Assembly (NCBI RefSeq): GCF_910592395.1 | Contig: NC_088309.1 | Coordinates: 1,490,501-1,554,500 of the forward strand | Length of the DNA: 64,000 bases | Direction: 5' to 3' | Source: Lineus longissimus | Taxonomy: Eukaryota; Nemertea; Pilidiophora; Heteronemertea; Lineidae | Shown: positions 41,426 to 52,800 of the stretch, piece by piece | Numbering within the stretch: position 1 is the first letter of the stretch | Layout: each line of letters starts with the position of its first letter | Translations under genes and position numbers: made by a program | The notes under the pieces: generated by a model | The model's input: only the letters and a program-made list of their open reading frames with translations | Told to the model about the DNA's origin: nothing | The model's database searches: none

Positions 41426-43022
41426 ATCATGTCAAAGGGAGGATATTAAAATACAAAACCGATCATAGTATAAAGTTCAACCTAGGCTTAATAGCTCTCC
41501 ACCTCTAGTTCCCCGAACTATGCTGTGTACATGCTCGGCACTAACATTATCACCCAAGTAGTAATTGTAGTTGTTGTACCCCTATATTTTTTACAACATT
41601 CGAATAATCGTTTTGTTTTACATACGACACGAAAATTTCGATAAAACCTCAATCGTGATTGATTTAATGCCGACTTTAAAAAACAAGAAAACAAAGTGTC
41701 ATCACATCATAGATGTCAGCTATAGGCAAATAAGAACTCAATAACACATGAGTCGATCCAGAAAAATCGTTTTCACAAATAGCAAAAAATAAGTGCGAAA
41801 TTTTGGCGACTAACAGTATCCGATCCACGAAGAATCCTCATGTAAGACTTGGTTTTTTAAAGGTTGTTGTAGATCTCCTGTAACCTGAAAACACGAGTAC
41901 CACTGTCGAAGGGATACCTTGTCCTTATGTTATGAACCTTGTTTTATAAACCAATGCCCGCATGCAAGACAAGGCAATTTGTTCCCTGGATCATTTCTCC
42001 AGGTGACTTCTACGCTGGCAAGCCAAAAGTCGATGACACTTCAACGGAAGGGTAATGGTAAAGGTAGGAATTGTCCAGACAGTTATATTTGAAATAAAAA
42101 TATGTAAAATCGTTTATATTATTTACAGCCACTGAAAAGAACTGAAGATGAAGCAACGGACATGGTATTATTTTCAAATGTAACTCATCAATTAGTTCAT
42201 TATCTGATTATAAACTACCAATAAATACTACTCAAAGAAAACCTGGAAGACAGCCGCACCAACGCTCAGGCAAAGTTTAACTCTTAACTACCAGTTCATT
42301 TGTTGTGATTACCATTTCTTATACATGTTCTATACAAAATAATTAATGAACAAACTACCCAGGAATAACATAATCGCCATACTTCATATTCTGTTGGACG
42401 AAGTCAAAATCACATATGTTAATGTTTAGTTTGAGTTGTTTTGGATCATATATTGACACCTCGCTGTTAGTATTGGTTGTCTTACCAAACATCACTCTCA
42501 CTGGTGCAGCAGTCATTTGCCAAACCTCCATTTGGCCGACACTATTCAGCTCCACCCTAGATAGACGACCCATATACCTCAGTTCGGCATCACTTTAGCT
42601 TGCTTAAACCTCTATCAGTACGCTCTCGAAATACATTTGTACATGTACTTGTATGTCGACTGGAGTACTGAACGCTCCACAGTGATCTTCTGCGTTCGTT
42701 TGTGACTTCAAACCTCGCCTTGAGTTATATTTCACAGCTAACTCCTTGAGTAACAACTGTAATACTCAGCAGATACTCATTAGGGTTCGGAAGAATTTCA
42801 TAGATGTCACACCTCAAACTATAGAACACCGAAGAAACTGAAACTAAAGTTCCAATACGAAGATACTCCGTATTCTACTTAACTACAACAGACAACAGAC
42901 AAACTAGCTCTGAAATTTCCGATTAAGCGATCAACGTACTGATTAGGGGCTATACAAGTTTCAGTAATAAAGCACTTTTGTTGCACAAAATATAAGTTTC
43001 AAACAGTCCCAACTAAATTGAC

Positions 43023-43140
43023 TATATAAAGGCAGATGCGACCTGTCATAGCACTCATGTACATTTTAATCCTGAACTTATTATGTCCAAATTTGGCGTC
43101 AAATCCGCGGTATATTGCTTTATCATAACTGCATATAAAA
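43023..43140 (+). promoter_or_regulatory. Two TATA-box-like motifs on + beyond the nAChR 3' end
   Basis: TATATAAAGG at 43023 and TATAAAAG at 43134 are close to consensus. Downstream on the same strand lie a strong start context (ACCATGG, ATG at 43567) and a donor at 43671/43672. They could drive a transcript convergent with the receptor gene. This is inferred from motifs only. Confidence 0.25.
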
Positions 43141-43659
43141 GCTCTGAGTGGTACACACAGTGCATCAACACTTGTCAGACTACTTCACAGCACATCTCAA
43201 GCTATTCAGGATATTTCTAAATCATTTTGTTGTCTTGAATAATATTGGTTTTGCGTTGTAAAATGGTTCACTGATATAAACATATACAAGTAGAAAATCT
43301 CCGTGGGGAGCCCACCCGGATGTAGTACCCCATGCAAAAATGGCATGGCAACACAACTCAGCATCTCCAACAACCGACTGTAATCTCATCACTGTAACCA
43401 TCACCATCAACGCCACCGCACGCCTTTCCCAATAAGCCACGACTTGCTATGAAAATCCACGAAATGTGTTGATAATTCTGAGCGGCATCTTGTGTGCAAT
43501 CGTAATCCATCAACTGTATTCTTATCACGTGAGATGCGGCAGCCAATCATAGGCAAGCTTTCTACCATGGAAGATGTGGGACGAACGCCAGACAAAATGG
43601 CATCGCAATCGGAGCGTATGGAAGAACATCAGCAAACGCATGCGCATTACCTCTCACTC

Positions 43660-43839
43660 TCACGTTATCAGGTGAGTTTTCTCATTTATACCCTTTACTA
43701 ATGTATCCTGATCTATGTATTCAAATATGTGAGGCGCGTTAATCAAGATTCCTATTGTTCCTCCGATGGTGACACCCAAGAACAAATAAAGCTGCAATCG
43801 ATCTATCACCATTGCTATATACTTCCAATCCTCTCGGAC
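43660..43839 (-). CDS. nAChR exon 6 (180 bp), TM4 and stop
   Basis: Acceptor ttcattttccag then [14 protein letters not shown], the near-invariant pre-TM4 motif. TM4 follows ([20 protein letters not shown]), then [11 protein letters not shown] and a tail ending HLIT before TGA at 43660-43662. Together 59 codons plus stop. A possible poly-A signal (ATTAAA, minus strand) lies at 43065-43070; I saw no AATAAA on the minus strand in the 1 kb after the stop. Confidence 0.96.
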   Translation of the reverse strand, partial: VREDWKYIAMVIDRLQLYLFLGVTIGGTIGILINAPHIFEYIDQDTLVKGINEKTHLIT

Positions 43840-46800
43840 CTGGAAAATGAAGATGAAAGAATTAACATCAAAGTTGGTATGGCATGAACCTCAACTGCTC
43901 ATTCAGTGCTATAACCTGAATACTCTTGACCACGTTATACATGCATATGAGCGGGGGATAGGTAAGTAAGACGACCTACGCATGGTCACTAAAAACTCAA
44001 CTGTTACTTCCAACAAGAAATAGATCGCACGACCTTGTTCGAGGTCAGGATCATTGCAAATATGCAATCGTGAGCAGAATTTCGAGATGATGCATTCTTT
44101 GACACGATCGTGATGAAATCAAATAGTTCAAGTAGGATCGACAAGTAGATTTTCAATTGCGTCTTGCCACCGCCTAGAAAAATTACTGCATGATATCAGC
44201 ATCTTAGAGAATCTGTCTTCCACTCGAGAAAGGCAAGGCGATATATTGTACGGAACATTAGATGTCGTGTGAATTATCGTGTTCTTCCTAGGCCAGGAGA
44301 AGGTTGGATTTCGGTTGTGTCTGCGTGTCACACCGGGTGACAAAACTGCCGAGGATGTCTGTATAAAGTTGAAGAGATAGACGAAACCGTTCAAAAGGAA
44401 GTTGTCGTCTATTTCAACCACCGCGACTCGATGAAGTTATGTAAATAACCAACGATCATACTTACTGTATGGTAATCATCTTCTGCTTTTATGTGCGTAT
44501 ATATAAATTTAACTCCCTCAATTGTTCTATGCATCTCGGGTGTTAGACGGAACCCTTCTGGCGTGCCCTCATCTTGTTTATCCATCGAACTAGCTGTTCC
44601 CATCCTACAGTTCGGCATATCAGCTAGTTCAAGCAGTTCAGTTCTTGCATTAATATTATATCTTGGCTCAGCAGTCGCCCGATTTGGCGGCCGTTGATGC
44701 TGTTTCTGTTGCTTCAAGTGGTGGCCTTCCCTCCACCTCTGATCGTGATCAGGTCTTTTCATTAAAAGAATTCGAGGGAGGTAGTTTAGGAAAACATATC
44801 GTGCCCAAGTCGGCATCCGATGCGTCCTTGGTGTTCGGAAATTCCAGTTTATGATAACCACAGTGATAAAGATGGTGATTATGTTCATTATGAAGGTGAA
44901 CAGCAGAAACTTTGATATGAGGGGTATTGTGAGTGATGTAGGGGGCAGAATCTTTGAGACCAGCAACAGGAACACGACCAGGGCGAGCAGAATGGAGATA
45001 CAGAGAGTCATTTTCTCTCCAGCGTCTGCAGGCAAGTAAAACACACAGACACTCAGGAAGGATATGAGCACACACGGGATAATCAGATTCACGGTGTAGA
45101 AAAGCGTTTTCCTCCTTATCGTTATATTAAAGTAGATTTGCTCTTGCTGTTTTAGGAACTCCCTGCCCTCAAAATCCTTGAGGGTTTCGTTAAACTTATG
45201 TAAGTGCGCTGGACAATCTATAACGTCCCACGTCCCCGAGTAGACATAGTCTGATAAATCCACACTTTTTCGTCCCTCGTACCAGCCGAGTGTCACCTGC
45301 TTTGCATCGTACGTCCATGAGCCGAATTTCATTTTACATATTTGCTGGTCGAATGGGAAGTACATAACGTTTATAGCACATGAGCTTTTGTAAATGGCTG
45401 GGGGAATCCAGAGGACTGTTCCGTCGCTGTAAATTAGGATATTTGGTTCCCATGATACCTCGTATTTCCCATCAGCGCTGAAAGAGAAAGGGGAGTGATT
45501 ACAGATCGTATCAAGGATGTTCTCATATGCCTCGGTTGTTGTACTTACTCTAGTAATTACTAAACGTTTTGTGCTAAAGCTAGCTGTGTAGAGACACACC
45601 TTGGGAATTCATTCGTCATGGATGATATGCTCAATTCTGCATCGTATCTAAGTGATACTGGTCTACCCAGGCCAAGGGTTCGAGCAACATACGGGTATTC
45701 TTCTGTATTGCGAGGTCAAAGACTTCGGGAGGGGAGGGACAAGAGAGGGTGTCACTGATCAGGCTTCAAGGCCAAGCCTGTTAAAACCTCGAGGTAAGCC
45801 GAAACGATTTAGCAAACTGTGAGAACGTGTTTCGTATGTACGAAAGCATCCAATCTTCCTCTTGTGGAGAAGATTACCCGCTGCGGTTGCATTTAGTGGC
45901 AAAAGCTTCCTTACTTGTCCTCAAACGGTTCACGAGACGTCATCAACACAGTGTCGGCGCTAATTGCTTAATACGTACCACTTCTCACTCAATATGATTG
46001 CATGTACATGTATAATGTTATTGGTTAAATGTTCTCGACGACAGCTCCCATGGCTCATTTCGCTAACCACCATAACCTTACCTTACATTCTATGACAGCG
46101 GTATTGATAAACTCTTTAAGTTAAATGATCCATTTGTTATGGTTCTGACTTTGTTCTCAAAACACCACGACGATTGAAAATTAAACACCAATCACCCATG
46201 AAACACCAATGTAAGTCTTTTCCAGGACAGCAATGATATGGACGATTTGTTTTTTTCTTTCCCTCAATGATCAGAGTCTCCTCAGTTAGACCTGTTGCTG
46301 AAGGACTAGTACATCTTCACAGCCCATGTAAATGCACTTTGTGGAACATTTGAAAAGGAGACCCTTTACCATCATGTCAGTCTCCTATGATCAATAGTTT
46401 GTGAGGGGGATTCCGTCACAGCAGGTATTTGATTTCGCGATGTTTTTCTCTTCAGTACGAACTTTATGAGTGTACTACAACAAATGGCCATTTTTACTTG
46501 ACTTGAAAAATCTTGGCTTCACTTACTTGTTAAAAAGTACAATATCTGGTTTCCAAACGTTATCTGGTTTTATTCGAATGACCTGAATGCCTCCATAGTC
46601 TGATGGTTCCCAATGCAGTTGGAAGTCTTTCCACGTCTGAAGAAGACAAGATGAAAATCGATAGGTTAATATTCATTACATTCGAAAAAATGTATACAGG
46701 CTATCATGAAATAAGACCTCAAATTAGTTCACATTTAAAAAGTAAGTGCACAGAGACTATAAGACATCTGATGGGAAGTTATGATCATTATACATCCGAT

Positions 46801-49800
46801 CAGAGGAAAACACTTGGAAAGAGTATTGTCTGAAAGGAAAAGGTAACATGCTGAGAAGATTCAGTGTTCAGTAAAAGGTCTCACTTCACTTTTTAGCTCT
46901 GAAGGTACAAATGTAGCTCTTCAGAAGAAGCATTTTCGGCGGAGGATAAACTCATAGTATTCGGCCACAGCGAACACCAATTTTGTATTAAGTGATTTTG
47001 TTGACATATGTGACATGATCTCGTCGACAATGACCCCTGCGTGCCCACAGCCCTACCATCTCGTCCTAATAGAGTGAATCGCGAACCCATCTGATTACAA
47101 TAGTGCACAGCTATAAGGAATGATGTTGATCTTCATAACTCACAACCGTAACATAATATTCCAAAGAAGAAAATCAATCGAACGAGGAGTCATATCCATG
47201 TATACATAACCAACTGAGTAGCTTGTGTGCATACTAAGGACTGATGATGATGGATCTGCGCTGGGGACCTATAGGTCAGCTATACATCAGCTACAGTCTA
47301 ATATTACCAACAAGGCATTGATGAAAGAGGCACATTGATAGCTTTTCAGATTCTCAATTCTCCATAGGCTTCAAACGACCTAACTCCGTACGCTTCTTAA
47401 TCGAAAAGCGCTGAAGCTTACGCCTAGACACAGTCAACCATTATTCTGACGTCATAGAGGAGACTGCCGTATAAAATTGGAAATTAAAACGGGAGCAATA
47501 TACTAGTACCCGTTTACGTATATCGATATTGCATCTAAGGATCGATCCAAGAGAGAACTTTTTTGGTGATGTCTCGTTTTCGTTATAAGGAACCAATAAC
47601 TAAGGTTATTTGTGACGCTCCACAAGCAATCTCTTCCGTTCTTTCCGTTTCCTGTCATATTCCAAGTGGACTTACGTTACTAGCCAATTAAACATGATGC
47701 AGTAACAGAGGTCACATTAACTCGCTATTCTGAAAATAAACGCACAAATCATGCTTTTAGCCGACCCTTACTAACCGTTAGCAGATGATTTATATTTCCT
47801 CTTGAGAGTTAAAACGTTACAGCTAGGCAGCTAATATAGCAGTCCTGGCTATAACGTTAGCAGACAAGCATACACAACCAGAGAAGAAATTTGAAGAATG
47901 GAAAATCAATCAAACGGAATTGATAGCCACGGAACAATTGGTTTGGCGCAATCTGATTGGTTGCGTGTTTTTAGGGATAAAATATCACAGACCGGCTTCT
48001 CAAATATGCGTTTGACAATAACCGCGTTCGCATCACAAGTTGGGATTTTATTATTTTATGTTTATTTTTCGAAAATGAACGGGATGTGCAGTGTGAATGA
48101 GCTGACGTTGGGCACGCACGGCTGACTTAGGGCTGTGCTACAGAGTAGTGTAGTTGCAATGTGCGGTAACTACTTTCACTAGTAAGTGAAAAACAGCAAC
48201 GTGCTTGCAAGAAGTAATTCGAAGTACCCCGGACTTACAAAGAAAGTGTCATATCTCAAGTTTATTAACAAGTATCTATATGCCATTCTTGAACTTAACC
48301 AACATTAACCAAACTTTTTGATGTTTTAACACTCGCAATACAATCAGGCATCACAACAGCGAGAAACATATATTGTTGACCAAGCACATATGTAATTATT
48401 TACAACCCACGAATCCTGCCGGGCAGAACCCAGGCAAAGATATCCCCTACACTCCATCTTTCTTCGGAACAAATCCGACCTCACTGAGAAAATTGGCTTG
48501 GGATTTTAGGCAATCCAGGGGTTTAGCCTGCAGCAGACCGTTTGTACGGCAAAGTCAAGCACTTGGCATCCACCCTTGGGAGCGCATCTCAACCATCTTA
48601 TATTGATCGCGAGAACAGTGCGATCGCAACCTCATCGACTATCGAACTGTGGAGACAATCCTTATCATTGGATTTAGTTCTCCAGACGTAATCCTGTTCG
48701 GAATGGGATTGACCAAGCCGTTCCCCGCTGTTGGGTTCGCATGCAGGCAAGATCTTGGCATCATCAGTTTAGGAAACATCAAAATTGTATTTGTTCCTGC
48801 TGACTATGTCATGTATTAATGTATGTTGTTTCGGAAACCAACCGAACACGTGCAACAGAAGCCTTTGGCGAACCTTTCCTTTCGTATTGAACGTTCACAC
48901 TTGGACTCAAAACTCACAGACACAATATTCTCGGTAAAAAAATAACAAAAGATACATGACTTGTGTTTCTTTCTCTGAAGGAATTTCCATGTCGAACACT
49001 TCCATCAATACTTGCCGAAGAACTGATCACTTTTATGAGCACCGCCAGAGGGATCTAGTACCTCCATTCTTCAACTCGGATGCGGTTACCAAGGTTTCCA
49101 AGGGAAACAGAAATCGACCATCGGGCGCTTGCTTCCATGAGTCGGTAGCTAGAGAGGCGACAGAATCCCATCTCAGTTGACCACTGAGATGGAATAGTTT
49201 ATGGGGTGTCGATGGCACGTTGAAATTGTGTATGCGAGGCGCGGAGAGTACGATGGGTTTTCCGATAGGGGTTTGGTATCTGTGATACAGATCAACTGTA
49301 GGGAAAGAGAGCAACAATCCACGAGACAGGTTACAATTTGATTAACGCTTTCAGTATCAGCCAGTCGTATTACACTATGAACTTGATGACTGAAACATAT
49401 TGTGGCAGTTAAGTAATGTAAGTAAGTTGACATAATACATTGAGGACATGTCAAACACATTTGAATGCCTCTTTATTATTGTTCGACCACCTAGAACGAT
49501 TTTACCAACACAATGCTCAAGACTTGTTCCACTGCGTAACGTTGGGATGGTCAGGGTGTTAACGTTATCGTGGGACCATTGACATCCAAAACAGCGTCAT
49601 ATCCCTTAAACAAGCCTTGTGCTACACTAAATCATGTATATGGCTCATGGTCAGTTTATATGGAGGCCCTAATGAGCTCCTATCCATTCACCCCGGCTTA
49701 ACTAGCTGGTAGATTGGTCATAAACAAGGAGTTAATAAAATATAAACACGGTCATAGACAGTGATATGAAACCCACGTATTTCCACTGGGATTCATGAGT

Positions 49801-52800
49801 TGATCGGCGCGGGGAAGAATATTAGGATGCTGGCGCCGAGCCTACCAGTGATGGTAGGCGTAAACGTCTGACTGGTGTCGCGATACATTTGCCATCAACG
49901 TGAAGCTGGTTCTCCTCAGGTTATAGCTGTATCGGGGCTATAATTGTACTGTTCTACCTAACATGCATATTCATCCCGGTGAGACACTTCCTAACAATGA
50001 CATTTATTGTTGAACAGATTTACCAGATACATGATAAATACGTCATCTTCCATATTCACGGAAACTCACGGGGCGAGCGCCATCGTGATCTTCTAAGACA
50101 AATCATCCCCCAGACGCATAAACACAATTGTAATGGTAATCATTATAGATAAGTCTATTGTCGATTCCCCAAACTATCAGAACTCTAATGGTCCCTTACT
50201 CTTCCCAAAGGCTCCCATAATGGACACTTATTCGCGATATGCTTCAGAAAGGTCTCTTGTCTTCTGAAACACGAGTAATGACCATCAGAGGGTGAGCTTC
50301 TCGTGGCGCAGACGTTGAAGCTTCAGATCCGTAAGTCGCGTTACTGATATTTTGCCAGATCTGAGGAAGATCGACAAGCCCATCACCTCTACCAGAGGGA
50401 AATAGTTTTTACTTTACCGTATTAGTTTTACCCCTACCTTAAAAAAAAACAGCGCACATTTCTTGAGTTTTTGTGAGGATGGAGGATGATATCGTCAGCA
50501 AAAAACCCAACCCTATTGATATATCAGTACTTTGAAGGCCTGAACTACATCTGGTAAAACCACGTGATATCACATCTATCAATCACCTCATTCGGCGAGT
50601 GTTTCGATTTGAATGTCCTTGTCCTCTTTCATCCAAATGTCGTAGGTGATCGACAGTGATCCTATAAATCCGTGCAGAGACCCCTTAATGAGATTGAGTG
50701 GTGTGTGTATACTTAAGGCGGATTCAGAAATCAAACAACCTTAAATTGAATAGGAGATCGATAGTAATTGAATCTAACGAGTTGACGGTTTTATGCACGA
50801 GGTACGTGGGTATAGAGGAATCAATACCATCACTTACGCTCCTCCTTTAGCAAGGGTGCTTGTGACAAACGGAGATCGGGGGCGTGCGAAATGACGGACA
50901 GCGGGTGTCTCTGACATCATAATATCGTTGCTCTCTGGTGGCGTGAGAGGATATTCAGGGGGGCTTTTTGGGATAGAAAATAATACTTCGCTGATGGCCC
51001 TTGGTTGTCTAAAGACCGCTCGGTCAAGTAGACCTTGAATAACGCCCAAAGTGGTCTGCATTTGCGGTCTTTAGCCGAGTGGTCTTGATTAGACAACAAA
51101 AAACCGTCAGCTGGATATCAATTCTTAAAATCAAATTAAGCGTTAGTACAGGCGCTGTCGCTGCCGCTGCCGCTTAAGTGTGGCACATTGATCGATTCGT
51201 CATATATTTTTGCTCAGCTCCATAATTGGTTCATAAGTGCAAAACCACGGCTAAACCGACCAAAGGTTGCGACCAACCATGTTGATTGGAGTTCATCAAT
51301 ATCAGAGGACTGAGACTGAAATGACAGCGAAGTTGTTCTCCGCCGTGCATTCGTTTGATTCAGCGTCAGTTTGATTTGATCGCTGATTGATTCTATTCAT
51401 GTGTATCAGACTTGCCAGATGAGAATTTATGTCAGGTCAAAGACTGGCAGGAGGAGATTCGGATTAGACAATCGGAGTACGAACATAAATATCATCCAGA
51501 AGACCTTGACCGTAATGAGTAAAGCATTAGTCTACAATGCATCACGTAGAGCGTTCACATCTTTCTGATATGATGAATGAAAATAAGAGGTCGCCATTAG
51601 ACGCGGACACATGACAATTAAACACGAGTCCTTGAATGATGTCGAAGTTCGCCACTGTCTTATTTTGTCTTTGGTAACGTGCCTACGATACTAGCTCCAT
51701 CAAAAAGAAAAAAAGAAGATCCAACTGATAGTTGACTTCATCACTGCCCAGCATTCGCAACACTAGTATCCAAGACGAACAAGAAGACACCGTCTTATTT
51801 TACGTGGATTCTCAAATCAACGTCGAAATATGTATCTTATGACAGCCCTGCTGCATAGTGAAGTCAACGGAATGTGCCAGGGTTCCGAGCTTACATTCTA
51901 GCCGGGAGAAGTAGCCAACTAACACGCTGAGACAGCAGCATTATTGTAACAAAATGTGTTACAACGGCTGTGAAAGTGATGAAAACCCGGTTATAGTTCG
52001 TAACCAAAGTAGTTAGAGGACATTCCTGCTAACAACGCTGCAGCATACTGCTTTATTATTACGGGCGTATAATGTTTTCTTACAGCAATTGCTGTACCTA
52101 GATTCGCACAGCAGAACATGTTACCAGAAACAGATTGACTGTACATATCCCTGGGACTTGCAATCATAGTTCAGTTACACCAAAAGGTTATGAGCTCTTG
52201 TGTGTGGAATTCACCTTTTCATAGATACCAATACCATTAGCTGTTAAAGAGTTTAACAACATAATTTTCATGAGAGATATTGTTGGGTTGAACGTGGACT
52301 TATGTTTTGGTTGGAGGTGCGTGGGCGATGAGAATAAGTCGATAAGAGCAACAGAATGCGTTGGTATAGACGCAAAAGAAACAAGATGCACACTGACATT
52401 GGCATAAATGAACGGCAAACAGGCACAACCAGTTTCACTGAAGCGATCAACCCCATAAATTATCGATCTCGTCGATGTTTCGTGACCTGACAGAATCTGA
52501 TAGGCGCTATTGGGTTACAAATCAAACTGCGTCGGGGGAGGGGGTTGATTAGGACGCTGATGTTGTAGAAAAACATTTACTGCAGTTGCGTGTTACATCC
52601 GAATTCAGGAAATTAATACCAGTTTATACCACAAAGTCAAATAACCTCTTCAAACCATTAGAACCTCGTGGTTGTAACCAAAGTCCACCAAGCTAGATAT
52701 CTTCCAGAAACTTTCTCAAACTGCAGGCTGCACTTACCATTCGTAGCCACACATTTGTCTTCAAAATCTGGTTCTTTTCATCCTAGAAATAAAAGAAGTT

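Larger units (their letters stand above)
38716..43659. other. Intergenic stretch between tRNA-Leu(AAG) and the nAChR stop codon
   Basis: It contains the nAChR 3' UTR of unknown length, the CCAAT cluster, the TATA-like motifs and two speculative first exons described under findings. Other open frames (for example 39970-40305, +, 111 codons) are unrecognised. Confidence 0.55.

Noticed and set aside
50833-51000. Pro-rich minus-strand frame ending at a gtaagt donor in nAChR intron 3
   Set aside because: Its phase does not fit insertion between exons 3 and 4 and it lacks a clear acceptor; part of the frame runs into the foldback element.
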